From assembly GCA_039720395.1 (NCBI GenBank), contig CM077832.1, positions 34,151,258 to 34,215,257 on the forward strand: DNA of 64,000 bases, read 5' to 3'. Below the pieces are notes generated by a model. The model was not told the origin of the DNA and did no database searches. It saw only the letters and a list, made by a program, of their open reading frames with translations. Of the stretch, positions 1-12,632 are shown in pieces (within the stretch, counting starts at the first letter, position 1; the number at the start of each line of letters is the position of its first letter). The DNA is from Liquidambar formosana (lineage: Eukaryota > Streptophyta > Magnoliopsida > Saxifragales > Altingiaceae). The position numbers and the translations under genes are program-made.

Positions 1-826
1 AGCTTTAGAAATTTTCTTCTCAGCCAAAAAAAAAAAAAAAAAAACCTTTAGAAATTTTCTGGTGTGCCAGCTGTTTCGGACTCAATAGAGTGGGGCTTCG
101 ACCACTGCAAGTAGGCACAATTTGAGTCATGAGATAATGCAGGAGCTGGTAGGAGCAGGTCACAGCTAAGACAATGCAGTGACCAAAATCATGAGCATCA
201 GATTTTTAGCCTCTACCGAAAAAAACAAAAAAAAAAAAAAAAAAACGAAACATTTTAAGTGAAAATATCCTGAAGAAGAATAAAATCAGATGCTTCACAT
301 TTTTGTGTTGGTCATGAAACTTTGACACATGCATGTATTATATGGAATGTATAGAAGGATTGGTCAAGCTTTGGTGCTTGACAGTCTGTGTGTTCACTCC
401 CTAGATGGTGCTTTGCCATTCCGGGCAATTACAATGCTGGTTTCAATTTTTTTTTTTTTTTTTTTTTTTTCAAATGATCTCAATCAAGATGGTATATTTA
501 TACCTTTAACTTGGTATAAGAGTCTTCAAAAAAAAAAAAAAAATACAAAAACAAAAAGTAAGAGACAAATATATGGTGCCATTCAATTTTCACAAATTAA
601 AGCAACCTATAAACACCTGATTTTCATATATATCCCTTTGTTTATACTTCTCCACCTTCAATGTATATTATCACATATGCATTTTTGCGTCATTTTGGTA
701 TTCGTCTTTTAAGTTAGACATACTCTATATATCCTAGCTTAGCCTTTTAAGTTGAAAATTTAATAGTAGTAGCAATGCTCTTGTTGAAAAACCCACTAGC
801 AACTAATGTATGTAATAAGATGCTAA
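1..826. other. Gene-free AT-rich sequence
   Basis: Several A or T runs of 15-25 bases; the frame at 329-712 crosses a T run and A run and is not credible as a gene. Confidence 0.6.
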
Positions 827-1045
827 CCCTCTATTTGGTTTGTGGATTTTATCATGAAAAAAAAAATGAAGGGAAAAAAAATGCGGAGGAAAGAAAATGA
901 AAGGAAAAGATGATATCATACTAAGGACAAAATTATTTCAATTATTATTCTTTATCAATTTTCTTTTGCAATCAAATAAAAAAAAAGTACAATTTTTTAT
1001 ATTTTATTTTTTTTCTTTGATAAAATCCATGAACCAAATAGAACC
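827..1045. mobile_element. Tourist/Harbinger-like MITE, copy 1
   Basis: 219 bases; inner TIRs TTTGGTTTGTGGATTTTATC / TTTGGTTCATGGATTTTATC. Flanked by TAA at 824-826 and 1046-1048. Closely similar to 40542-40764. Confidence 0.6.
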
Positions 1046-1048
1046 TAA

Positions 1049-2214
1049 GAGGTATTTCAATTTAAGGAAGATCGATGACCTTTCATTTTGAAATTAATCG
1101 ATGAGGAATGTCAAGTAGTTTTCACACACGTTATAGTACAAGTTCATGGTTTGTGTAGCAGGTTGAGATTCTGCATCAAACACTGTGTCGAGCTTTATTC
1201 GACCGTTAAATCAAAAAGTTACCATTTAGGTCATTTTAGTCATTTTCATTACAATTTTTTGTTTTTTAAATTTCGATAGCCTAAAACCCTGTCCAACGAC
1301 CAACATCAGCTTGATAGGTACTGGGCACTGAATCCGTTCACTTGTATAGCTTCGCTCATCTAAACGGATAACAAATGGCATAATTTAATGATGAGATGGG
1401 TCAGGGTTTGAGTCCTCCCATCAAAAAAAAAAAAGTTGCGCAGCTTTAGAGTTAGCATGGGATCGAAACTGAACCTGCAGTAGATGAATAGCATGTTGGT
1501 CCAGCACCATGAAAACGTACCCTAAAACCATGGAATTAAAATAGAAACAGCGACGTGACTCGAAGCGTGCTAAGGTCAAGTCCTATCATTTCAAAAGGAA
1601 TTTAAACTCAGATTTAGCCACCAAGCTCGGTCTGCTATTAATAGATAAAATTAATAATTACCAAACAATTGGTTCCAACCAGAAAAATGATACTAATGGT
1701 AAACCCTAATTTTTATGGTTTAGGGTGGGATTGTTTAGATTCTCACACCATTATTTGTCTGCCTAAGTGGGTCAAGGGTGATTTGCATGAACCCAACATT
1801 GTCTGCCACTACTGTTATATTTACTATGAGCACAATCAATGTCCAAGGCCAACGTACGTGTCTCTTGTCACTGCCACCAAATCTATTAGCTTCCAGCTAA
1901 GACTACCCCCCCTAATTAGAGTTTAAGGTCATTATGAAGCAATTCATCATAAGGGAATTTTGATGCCACATAACCAGATTTCACTTCATAATTGAGGTCA
2001 TATAATTGGAACTCAAAGTTTACTCAATGGCATGAATTTTACATGGTTACAGCTATTAGGATCTAATAATGGAACCTAATCACGGAAGTAAGGAACGTCT
2101 TGTTAATATGAAACTCATCCACCCTATTATTTGAAACTCATTTTATTCAATATGGTTCATTTATTTACATTGGCACAAATGTTTCATGTTTTAAATTATT
2201 GGGATTTTTTTTTT
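1049..2214. other. Gene-free sequence
   Basis: A GGGTTTGAGTCC followed by an A run (1402-1434) hints at a SINE, but no A box is convincing. Short frames such as 1669-1926 resemble nothing I know. Confidence 0.5.
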
Positions 2215-2473
2215 GGTAAATTATAAGAAACCCCTTTAATTTTGAGCTCCCTAAAAACTTACAAATTTAACAACTAGTGCCATCATTAATCGTCTTTGGT
2301 GGAATTAACAATGGCCGCATGACTGTTTTGTGTCTAATTTTATAAACAATGATTAATGGTGGCGTTAATTATTCAATTTTTAAGGTCTTCTGGAGACACA
2401 TTGCAACAATTTTTTCTTTAGGGAAGTTACAAGAAAAATGGTCTAAATATTAGGGGGTTTCTTGTAATTTACC
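2215..2473. mobile_element. MULE-type MITE with GGTAAATTA ends
   Basis: 259 bases; left GGTAAATTATAAGAAACCCC and right (complement) GGTAAATTACAAGAAACCCC are near-perfect TIRs; the inner part also pairs (CCATCATTAATCGT / CCACCATTAATCAT). A TSD cannot be fixed because the left flank is a T run. Confidence 0.65.
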
Positions 2474-4796
2474 TTTTAAAATAAAAATAAAAATTGTGGT
2501 GTAAAAGCATTATGGGATTTTGATACCTTGCTAGAAACCTATATCAAAACCTAATAATGAAAGTCTATTGTTAATGTGGGCCTAATTTTCTAAATAATGT
2601 TGGAAACAAAAGGTTAATCAACATTATGATATCTCTCTCTCTCTCTCTACATACCTTTATATATGTACATATTGTCGTAATTTTAGGTTAGATCAGCAAG
2701 TCCCACTCATTTGCAATCATGTTATAACTTATGATGATGCTTCCACTGATTCGCACTCTTTGTCATCCAGATGCCATGCCCAAGCAGAGCACTTACACGT
2801 TTGGTGTGTGCAATCGATTGGATTTTACACATTTACAAGTTACCACCCCAGCAAAACTCACAACGGTGTAGACTTTTGACATTGAGAACGTGCACCAACT
2901 AGAGACAAATCTAGATGTATTGGGTGGGCCATGATCAAAACCAAAACCAAAACCAAAACAGAGTCCTGTCTCTCATCATGTTTGCTTCCCCCCTGCAGAT
3001 GAGGCCATTTCCCAAAGCCCTTATTAATGAAATCATGGCAACTGAGTCAGCTTAAAGCCAATGCCACATAAGTGCCATGAGTAGCATAACTTTCATAGGT
3101 CCCACTCTATCGACCTCTTAGTACCTTCACAGTTCACACTCCTGTGTGTGTGAGACTCACAAATATGTCATGTTTGGTCACATGGGAGAAAAAACTTATA
3201 TATAATTGGGATAAAGTGAGATTAGCAATATATTTTTTGTTTTTATAATTTTATTTTACTTTATTTTCATTTACTCATAATACTACGTGATCGTGTACAG
3301 GTATATGAACTCGGTCATATAATTACATGTGTAACATTTTATATGGTGTTTAGGTGGTAGAGTGCTTAATAACAAATTATGATTAAAAATATTATACTAC
3401 TATGAACTTCAACTGTAAATATTAATTTAGTGCTTAAATTATTTTATTTTTTTTCAATTTTACAGCTAAAGTATGTTTAAGCGAAGCACTTTGGTTAAAA
3501 ACCAAAGTTTCAGAAAATTTTATTGTCTTAAAAGTAAGTGTTTAGGAAAAGATTATATATTTAAAATAAAACCTGTTAAACTTATAGTTGTATTTTCTAG
3601 GAAAATATTATACATTTGAAAGTGATTTACTTATAAGATTACATATTTAAAATAGAACCTGCGATATTTATAGTTGTCATTTTTCTATTATAGCATATTC
3701 TATTAAACCATGCATTCTGGCTTCTATTTTAAATAAATAATATTTTTCTGAATGATTGCTTTAAAGAAAAATAAAATTTGCTGAAACTTATGTTTTGAAC
3801 CAAATTATACTTAAGGCTACTTTTGGTCTTTGGGTATAAAATTAGAACAATTTTTTATTTTATGTACTAAATTGACACTTACACTAAAGTAATTTTCACC
3901 CTTTAGCTTATTATATTTGTTTTCACTTCCTTACATGAAAAATAACCATCATCTTTGAGTAGGGATGTTGAATATTTTGATGTAAAAAGACTAGAGTGAC
4001 ATACACGGTGCGCATACAGGGTGAAGGCTCATGACTACTACTACACCAACCTAGTCTCATTGTAACCTTATCTAATCTAGATTTAAATGGGGGCATATTT
4101 ATCCATATTGTAATAAAATAAAATCCAGACTATGGTTCTCTCTCTCTCTTTCTGTGGATATATATAGAGTAATGTTTAAATATTCGATAACGTGCATATG
4201 CAATGTTAATCACAATCGTTGATAATTTGTACATGTTGGTTATCTGTTCAATCAATAGTCACGATCAACATAATGTTAACAACGACCTTTGATAATTTGT
4301 ACATATTGATTATACGTTTAATCAATGGTCACAATCCACATGTACCAAAACATTTTTCATGTATATATTTAACTTTTCAGATAGAAATAAGGAAAAAATT
4401 AAACCAGCTACTTTTTATATGCATATGCCTTTGCCAAAGAGAACCAAAAGAGGGTGGTATCAATAATAATTATAATAATGATAATAATATGTAGGATTCG
4501 AAATTGAGTAAGATGTGATAAGATGGAAGGGGGCATGGCTTTCGGTGAGTCACTTCCCAATGTATTCATAGTTGAAAAAGATGTCATCAATAGTAACTAT
4601 CAAAGAAAATCCACACCGTTCAAATCAATTAACCACCCAAGGGGATCATTATGAAAAGACCCCGGGACCCATTCTCTTGCCATGAAAGAAGTTTGAAGGG
4701 TCCCACAAAAGTGTCCAATGAAAAGGGAGATTGCCATCATAGCACCTATATTTGATAATTTTTATTAAAAAAAATAATTGTTACTATTATTATTTT
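2474..4796. other. Gene-free sequence around one MITE
   Basis: Apart from the MITE at 3468-3820 I see only a CT run (2631-2649), a CCAAAA repeat (2937-2960) and AT-rich sequence. Confidence 0.5.
3468..3820. mobile_element. AT-rich MITE with imperfect TIRs
   Basis: Left AGCACTTTGGTTAAAAACCA and AGTTTCAGAAAATTTTATT pair with right-end complements AATTTGGTTCAAAACATAA and AGTTTCAGCAAATTTTATT. Family and exact ends uncertain. Confidence 0.5.
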
Positions 4797-5205
4797 TTTA
4801 CTCTTTTTATTTCAAATTGATTGTCTTACTTCAAAAAAAACACATCTTTTGAAATAATTTTATTAAATGCTTTTACACTTTTATTTATATTTTAACATTT
4901 CAATCTTACTCTTAAATGACGTATTTTTTCTGTTACACAAAAGTAAAGTTTGATAAAACACGCAGTTTAAAAAAAGTTATCAGTCATCAGTTGTCTTAAC
5001 TTGTTATTTATTAAGTTTTATCTTTTTAAAAAGTATCCCTTTGTATTTGGTACTAAGTCTTGCATTAAAAGTAATTATTGAAATAATACTGAGGTAATAT
5101 AAGAAAATTAAAAAAAATATATATATTGTTTAACTTTTCAAAATGGACAAACATTTTGGGACAGAAAAAAAAAGCAAAAATGAACTATCTGTATGGGACG
5201 GAATG
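4797..5205. mobile_element. Probable degenerate Stowaway-like MITE
   Basis: Left TACTCTTTTTATTTCAAATT and right (complement) TACTCCATTCCGTCCCAT are loosely inverted copies next to TA. About 400 bases, AT-rich, no coding content. Degenerate, so boundaries are uncertain. Confidence 0.4.
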
Positions 5206-6579
5206 GAGTATAAAACATCAATTGAGTTTGTTTTGTCTATATTATGTAATTAATACTATGATTATGGGTATTTTAGGAAATCAATTAAATAAAGTCATTA
5301 ACTTTTTTACCACTTTTCCTATTTTACCTATCCATTTTTTTCACATTGGGTGGGTGATGAGAAATGGGTGGCTTAAGATAGGGCGGAGTAGCATTTTTCT
5401 TAATTCATTCAAATACCTTCTAATGAAAAAAGATATTACTAAATTAATCCTTAATTGTATACATGGAGTTCATCTCGTCCTTTGTAAAAATGCCCCAAAA
5501 CTAAATCTTGATGTAAATTTCCCTCAAGATTTGGTTCTTTAAATGCGCCATCCTTGGATCACTTTATTTGTTGGATTTAACATTGCCTTAACAATGCCTC
5601 ATTATCGTAGTCACTCTTAGAGGCTTAGGAGTCTCCCACTAAAAGGGGAGAGTTTCATTAGACTACTCTTAGAGCCTCTCCTCATTAACATTTTTTTTTA
5701 ATTGAGAGTTGTAGCATCAAAGATAAGCTTAGCATCCTAATTAGGTTGGCACCATGAATTTTTCCAATCATATTATAAGTTCATTAACATGTGTTTGTTA
5801 CTTTATAATTTTTGTAAAATGATATATGATAGTCGATTTTGTAAGGTTATTTCCTTTTTAATTTTTCTATCGACTAAAATATTACAATAATAAGTTTTGT
5901 TTCTAAAAGCAAATTAAGAAGTCTTATTTCTACTCCTAATTTACTGCATTGACAAAATGATATGAAAGGCCCTCCTGTGCAGCAAAATCATGCACGAAAA
6001 ACCAAAAGGCGAATGACTTGAGTTTAATGTTGCTTAATAATAGGAAAAAAAAAGGTATAAAAATAAAAACAATAAAATAGTGAAAATAAAATAAAATAAA
6101 ATAACTCAATCAATTTTGCCTAGCCATAAGGAACCAAAAATGGGGGGGGGGTTAATTTTGTATCATTCTTTTCTTTTTTCTCTCTCTTTTTTATTTATTT
6201 ATTTATTTATTTTTATGTGAAAGGAGATAAGTGTGGTGTCGGATTAATATAAAAAGAACAACTCATACGTAAAGAATTTGGGGAATCCATAATGCTCGAC
6301 GCACACCTAAGTTAAAAATGGAGTCTTGGCTCCCTGGGCTTTGGTTAAGATAATCCGAGTAAGAAGTTTGGTTGAGAATATATACAGCTCCTTTTTTGTT
6401 CTTTTTTTCTTTTATAATTAAAAAAAATTATCCATAACCTTAATTCTCTTTACTATTAACATACAAATATCAATGATTTCTCATAAATTTGAATCCCTAG
6501 TTACCCGATTAAGGTAAAAAAAAAAAAACCTACAATGGCTATCAAATTAAATACTTTTAATTTAAGGTGGGAATGCCTT
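5206..6579. other. Gene-free AT-rich sequence
   Basis: No recognisable gene; a run of ATTT units at 6190-6213 and scattered A runs. Confidence 0.5.

Positions 6580-6653
<74 letters not shown>
6580..6653. repeat. Compound (AT)n-(AG)n-G run
   Basis: About 24 bases AT, 40 bases AG/GA, then a G run. Confidence 0.95.
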
Positions 6654-6946
6654 TAGCAGCTTGTAAGTCTTGTGGGTTTTATTTTTATTTTTCTATGAAA
6701 AGTAAAAAGTAGGAAAGGCATGGTTGACTTTAGGGACATGTTTTTTTTGGTTTCCGCAAGTGCCAATAACTATTTTTGCAAAGTAGCTGACTTTAGGCAA
6801 CTAAAAATGGGTGAATGGTGTGGGCTATTCATCTTTTGGTAAGTGCATAAATTTCACCTTTTCCATGTAAAAGTTGGTGCTTTACTCTAATAGGAATTTC
6901 GGTTTATCCACCCATTAGTTTTCATAAGCCTCTGTTGAGCCATGGT

Positions 6947-7239
6947 GGTTGGGATTCTACTTTGCCATCACCTGACCAAAGGGCGCATGGCTAAATCTTA
7001 CGGCTTTTGGCTGAAGCATTGGTTGGGAATTCAACCTTGCCATCACCTGCCAAGGGGCGCATGGCTAAATCTTACGGCTTTTGGCTGAAGCAATATTTGG
7101 TTGGGGATTCACCTTGCCATCACCTGACCAAGGGGCGCATGGCTAAATCTTACTGCTTTTGGCCAAAGCATTGCTTGGGATTCAACCTTGCCATCACCTG
7201 ACCAAAGGTGGCTAAATCTTACGGCTTTTGGCTAAGGCG
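6947..7239. repeat. About 75-base tandem repeat, 4 copies
   Basis: Units at 6947, 7021, 7099 and about 7174, each with TTGCCATCACCTG, GGGCGCATGGCTAAATCTTA and CGGCTTTTGGCTGAAGCA. Spacing varies (74, 78, 75); the fourth unit has lost GGGCGCAT. A short frame through it is probably meaningless. Confidence 0.85.
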
Positions 7240-8288
7240 TGATAAAGTTTGAGCATTTCTGAAATCATCACCCGTACAGTGGAAAGCCTTCTTAATGATA
7301 ATTACTTTATAATAGTGCAACAAATTCAGCAGTGATGCCCAAAATTGGAAGTAGCAAATTAAGAAGCAAATTTAGAAAATATATACTTATCCAATTTGGA
7401 TTAGACCGAACGGGATCGTCATGTAGTGGAATGACGTGTAAGCCCATCACTCCTGGGTCGAAATTTGCTTCATTTTTATTTTTGATTGACAATCTATAAA
7501 ATCTACTTTTACCCCCAATCTTTTAATATCAACAAATAAATATTAGTACCCTTTTTTTTTTTTTTTTTAACTTGAGTTCAAGATTATTCACTCATCAATT
7601 GAGTAGAATACCATCAAATTATCATGCTACCGACATGAGTCAAAATTTAGTTATTACATGTGAACTTTACTCAAACTTTAGATCTAGTTGTCAAATTAGT
7701 GTGGAGATTGGCCCGTCACAGATTGTCTCATTTATTGTGACCGACGAACATCATCTCCTAATAATTTGTGAGATGATGGTTTAGATAAGCAAAATGTTAT
7801 GATGTCAGTGTTATGAGTGGTTAACGGATGTAAACAAAATAGCCAATAATATATATAACATAATTTTTGCAATCTATTATTCCTTAAACTATTTTTCTCG
7901 CAAAATTCAATAGTTTTATCATTATGTTAATTATTTTTTCACTTAAACTTTTTGGAAACTTTTGAATTTCAATATCTAACGACTTAAGAATTATATAAAA
8001 AATTGAATGCAAAAATTATGTCAATTTAATTCAAAATGTACTTGTAGAACTTTGAACTAAAAAATATTCCTAATGGCAACTATTGTGTAACCAATGAGCA
8101 CTCTTTTCTAAGAAAGGTGTATTCTATATTCAAAATTTTCTAAACATTTTCATATTTTTAATATAATATTTTCATATTTTTTTTATTTGATGGGGGGGGG
8201 GGTTTGCATTATTTTTCTATCCATTTCAGAATTTTATGTCAGTTTGACACTAGCCGAAAGAGGGAAGGCCAATAGGCCACCCTAAGGT
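7240..8288. other. Gene-free AT-rich sequence
   Basis: Nothing recognised. Confidence 0.5.
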
Positions 8289-8296
8289 GAGTTAGT

Positions 8297-8416
8297 CTAG
8301 AGATGGTAATTTCGACCCAATTCATAGGATTTCGATTTAACCTGTACCTATATGGGTGGGCATGAATCTTATATGCATTTGACCCGACTCGACCTGAATG
8401 TGCTTTTACAATTTTA

Positions 8417-8456
<40 letters not shown>

Positions 8457-8836
8457 TCTTGGTTTAGGCTCATAAAGTCCATTAGAAGGTTCATTATCTA
8501 TTTTTACTGTTTCTTAATTCTTATATTTGTGTGATCATATTAGGTATGATCTTATTTAAGCAAGATCATATTATATGATAAAAACATGCATAGGCTTGGT
8601 ATATGAATATGTAACATGTGATAAAAAAAAAAAAAAAAAAAAAAAAAGGAATTTTAGGATAAAAAAGAAAATACTGAGGCAAGGCTGGTATGAGTTTTTC
8701 AATATGAATCGGGCATGAGGCTGGGGCAAGGCAGGGGTCGGACATGAATGAATCGGGCATGGATTCTTCGGTATGAAATCAAGTTGGGCATGGATCGGGC
8801 ATGAGGTAATTCTGACCCGACCAATTGTCAGCCCTA
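8297..8836. mobile_element. hAT-like MITE with internal GGGCATG motifs
   Basis: 540 bases; left CTAGAGATGGTAATTTCGAC pairs with right (complement) TAGGGCTGACAATTGGTCGG. TSD GAGTTAGT (8289-8296) versus GAGTTACT (8837-8844), 7 of 8. The right half repeats TCGGGCATG several times; the centre has a TA repeat. Confidence 0.65.
8421..8451. repeat. (TA)n microsatellite
   Basis: 31 bases, inside the hAT-like element 8297-8836. Confidence 0.95.
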
Positions 8837-8844
8837 GAGTTACT

Positions 8845-9337
8845 GTGGCGTTTGACACTACCACCGGGAAAAGGAAAATTAAAAATATATTAAATGACCA
8901 AATTTACGTCAGTTTCTCCTCAGCCTTACATGGGACGAGAGAGGACTGGACCCACATCAAACGATTAATATTTCTTAAAAATTAAAGAATTAAAAAAAAA
9001 AAAAAAATCAAAAGATCAAAGATTTAAGGCGGGAAAGTACACGTGTAAACATTAAGGCAGGTGGGGCCCTAGGTGGCGAAGGGGACTTAACGTGTCATGA
9101 ATGATGAGAATGGTGTCCAACTGTCCATATCAAGTGGGGTCCTACATGAAAGAGGCAATGGCTTGTACCAAACCCATCATCTGTACGGACGTAAATGACC
9201 CCATCCACTGACTGTCTGACACCGACTCACCCTGCCTTTTTTTTTCCCTCCTTCCCCCCGCTGCCAACTACCCCCAGACATGTCAGCATCTGATTATAAA
9301 GAGAACCAATACACCTTGAACACGTATCGAGATCAAT
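8845..9337. other. Gene-free sequence
   Basis: Less AT-rich than neighbours, with no frame or repeat I recognise. Confidence 0.45.
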
Positions 9338-10989
9338 GGGTTATTGATGATTTACCCTTAATTTCAATATAATTTACAAACTTTGATATTCTACGATTTT
9401 AAGATAATTTTTTAAAAAATTATTTAATATAGGCTAACCAATAACATCCGTCAGTTTAAGATTGATGGAATACACATGAATAACATATACATACTTATTT
9501 GGCACATACATGGCAATAGACATCCCAAATGAGATCGTTTGAAACTAAAAATTTAAAAACATAAATAAAGAAATAAAGAAAACATAGACAAAAACAAAAT
9601 TTTGTTTTTTTTTAAAAAAGATAAAGATAAAAAAGGAGAGAAAGAAACAAAAGAAGAGAATAAAGGATTGAAGTACTCATGCCTCGCTGAAAAAAAAAAA
9701 GTTCTTCAATGTTACTTCGTCGGTAAATAGAGGATTGACTGGTTGTCCTCACTAGAATATAAACCAATCAAAAAAAAAAAAAGAGGGGAGGAGGGAATAA
9801 AGAATGAGAGAAGAAGAACCATATCTAGATTAGATTTGTGTGTGGTTAGGGCAAATATGGTGTTCAAAGCATAGGCAACAACCTCACCCATTGCCCTAAA
9901 TGCAACAGCGACGACGCCTAACACCATATTTTTGAGTCATCAATGAGCAACGGTGACGCCTAATGCCGTATTTCCAATAACAAGAGCACCGATAACAATG
10001 GCAACGGAGCTCACTAATCTAAATGACAGTGACAAGCAATTAAAAACTCGAGACCTCCTTCTTCCTTCCGAGAACATTAACGGTGACTGATTTGAAAATC
10101 AGCGTTGGAGACCCATTTGCTCTCAAGCTCTACTTTGGAGACCCACCTCCATGAACAACGACAAGCTTACGATTTAGCTTGTCTAGATCCAAGCATGCGA
10201 GTTGGGGATAAGGTTTAAAAAGGGATTTCAAAAAAATCCTCCAAAAACAAATGGAACCCACGATGGTGACTCCTGTGCCGATTAAATTCAAACAAGGGGT
10301 CGCATTGGTTTTTGTCACTTTGTTTAGTGATGAAGGAGCTAACATTAACTAGGCCACGCCCGAGGGAAGGGGGGGAGTGAGGAGGCATAATAAGGGTAAG
10401 GGCAATTTCCTTCCGTGAGGTGAGTTGAAGGACCCTTTAATGGGGTTCACCACTGCTACTGGTGTTAGGAGGAAGAGGAAGAGGGTTTTTGAGCTATAAT
10501 TATTTTCATTCAAATCTAGTTCAAATTTGTGTGTGGGTTCCAATCTCGGAAAATTTGGTTTCGTGGACCACTAAAATATTAGTTACTGCTTTACCATCAT
10601 CAGCAATCCAGTGAAAAACTAGAAAGATAAGCTAGAAGAGAGAGGAAAGCAGCAGCCATGGCAGCCACCACCATCGGCAACGCCTTCAATTTTCCAATAA
10701 TGAAACACCCTCTTTATCTATGTATTTGTTTTTTGTTTTGTTTTTTTGTTGTCGTTGTTTGTTCTTTGGTTATTTTTTCTCGTTTGGGTCATCTGCTTCC
10801 ACATGTGTGCCAAGTAAGCATGCATGTGCTAGTCACGTGTTATTCCGTCAACCTTAAGTGACGGACGTTACTGGTTGGCCCACATTTAATCAAAATTTTT
10901 TAAATTGTCCCAAAATTGTGCAATGTCAAAGTTTGTGGATTAGATTAAAATTAGGGGTAAAATTAATGGTACTAAATCATCAATAACCC
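9338..10989. mobile_element. Long-TIR non-autonomous element (MULE-like)
   Basis: 1652 bases. Terminal GGGTTATTGATGATTTA is inverted at the right end, and similarity runs on for about 140 bases (ACAAACTTTGA, CCAACCAGTAACGTCCGTCA versus CTAACCAATAACATCCGTCA, TTGACGGAATAACACGTG versus TTGATGGAATACACATG). The interior (9.6-10.85 kb) has short frames on both strands but nothing I recognise, the longest being 71 codons, minus, 10130-10345. No clear TSD was found. The long TIRs suggest Mutator-like origin; internal gene capture is possible but unproven. Confidence 0.65.
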
Positions 10990-11058
10990 TATTAGAATCG
11001 TCACGATCTGATTGGTAAATATATGACATGCCGTATTATCTATATATATGTTATGTAC

Positions 11059-11228
11059 GAGAAAAACTTCCATGTAATTGTGATGCGGCTGACGTGGTGT
11101 CACAAGCTAATAGAAGGGGAGGAAAGTGGAATCATCAGAGTACTTTTTGGCCTTACAATCTCACTTTCCTCCTCTCCTATTGGCCTGTGACACCACGTGG
11201 CCATCACAGTTACATGGAAGACTCACTC
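11059..11228. mobile_element. Short MULE-type MITE, 9-base TSD
   Basis: 170 bases; arms CTTCCATGTAATTGTGATG and CTTCCATGTAACTGTGATG (right end, complemented) plus GACGTGGTGTCACA versus CACGTGGTGTCACA. Exact TSD GTTATGTAC at 11050-11058 and 11229-11237. Confidence 0.75.
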
Positions 11229-11296
11229 GTTATGTACATACTAATCAGATCGCGATGGGAAGCGGTTGACCATGGAACTCCTTTTATTCAGGTTTG

Positions 11297-11540
11297 ATCT
11301 TGAGGTTTTTGGCGTCCTAGACGAACTTCGAAAATGATGTTGTCTATGGATTGGGGTTAGGAACTAATTGGGATCATTAGATTTGGGTTGAGGTTTTTAC
11401 TAATCTAGATATTAAAATAAATGTTTTTTTAATTTATTTATCTACTACAAGGGTAACAACTAATTTGGGACTATCATTTTTTGTTAAAAATTGAGAGCCT
11501 TAGGTTATTATCTAACCTGCCTTATATCAGGCCAATCTTG
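11297..11540. repeat. Dispersed repeat, copy 1
   Basis: Contains CTACTACAAGGGTAACAACT, TTTTTTGTTAAAAATT, GCCTTAGGTTATTATCTAAC and a CCAGGC-like end; the same order appears at 48355-48705. Likely a non-autonomous transposon; TIRs unclear. Confidence 0.45.
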
Positions 11541-12200
11541 CTTTTATTTTTGGACACCTTACCACAATTAACAAAATCCTCATATTGTAGGGAGAAAAAT
11601 ATAAAAAAAATGAAAAAAAAATATAAGGAAAATGCTCTATGCACAAAAAGATTGCAAGATATCATGGTTCTCATGAACCTTATACTAACCTAGTTCATAT
11701 GGTTGTTGGGTTTTATATAGGGATTATAGGCTAGGGTTTGTCCAAAAGGTTTCCATGTTAGAGCCAAAAAAATAAAAAATAGAAGAAGAAGAAAGAAAGA
11801 AGATTGCAAGAGCAAGTCAATAGAGCCCATTGATGGTCCCTGAACTAATGGACACCACGAACTAGGGGATACGACTTCCAATCTCGAATTGCAGCCCATG
11901 AACGGCCCTCCTAGGGACTAAGGTGTGTCCAGGCCATTACAGGCCAGATGTGAGCCGGGCCTATTGTTAATTAGGCTAGCCCATGCTATGTGAAAACCAA
12001 AATGGAAAATCTAAAGCTGAGGTTGGTACTTTTTTATTTTTTTTTATTTTATATCAACAGGTTCCATATGCTTTTCACCTGACTAATCTCTTGGGTACTT
12101 GCAATTCCTTTGTCTCACATACATCCGGTAATTATAGGATAAAGTCCCTAGAGTGGCCTTGAAAGGGGGTAGAAAGCCGAGGTTAATACTTAAGATTGAT
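11541..12200. other. Gene-free sequence
   Basis: Nothing beyond short A/T runs. Confidence 0.45.
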
Positions 12201-12208
12201 TATTATAA

Positions 12209-12624
12209 GGAGGGCAGCTATTGCAACCTAGTTTTATTTGTAAACCCTATTTCTTTTCACCTTTAAAGGTTTTATGAAAAATATAAAAGGTTTTCATGAA
12301 AATTAATTACGTAATCCATTAGGAAACATAATTTTGAACAACTTTGTAAAATAAAGTTATTCCAAAATCTGTCATTTAAGTGGATTTTTAGGCTATTTAT
12401 AATTTTGGTTTATTTAAAAACAGTAGAAACTGTAAGCCAAAAAGTCATCTTAAATAATAGATTTTGAAAAAAAAAATTCTTTTACAAAGTTGTTTAAAAT
12501 AATGTTTTTGAATAGACAACATGATCAATTTTCATAAAAACATTTTATATTTTTCATAAAACTTTAAAAAGTAAAAAGAATTGAGGTTTACAAATAAAGT
12601 TGAGGGGTTGCAATAGCCACCCTC
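12209..12624. mobile_element. Foldback (palindromic) hAT-like MITE
   Basis: 416 bases almost wholly self-complementary: the left arm (GCTATTGCAACC, TTTATTTGTAAACC, TTTATGAAAAATATAAAA, GAACAACTTTGTAAAA) is repeated inverted on the right. The 8-base TSD TATTATAA is exact (12201-12208 and 12625-12632). TIRs begin GGAGGGCAGC and GAGGGTGGC. No coding capacity; a transcript would fold into a long hairpin. Confidence 0.75.
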
Positions 12625-12632
12625 TATTATAA

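Noticed and set aside
329..712. 127-codon frame near the window start
   Set aside because: Contains poly-Phe and poly-Lys from homopolymers; no family resemblance.
1320..1435. Possible plus-strand SINE ending in an A run
   Set aside because: GGTTTGAGTCC resembles a B box and is followed by poly(A), but no A box or TSD was found.
5126..5542. 138-codon frame
   Set aside because: Begins inside a probable MITE and has no recognisable domain.
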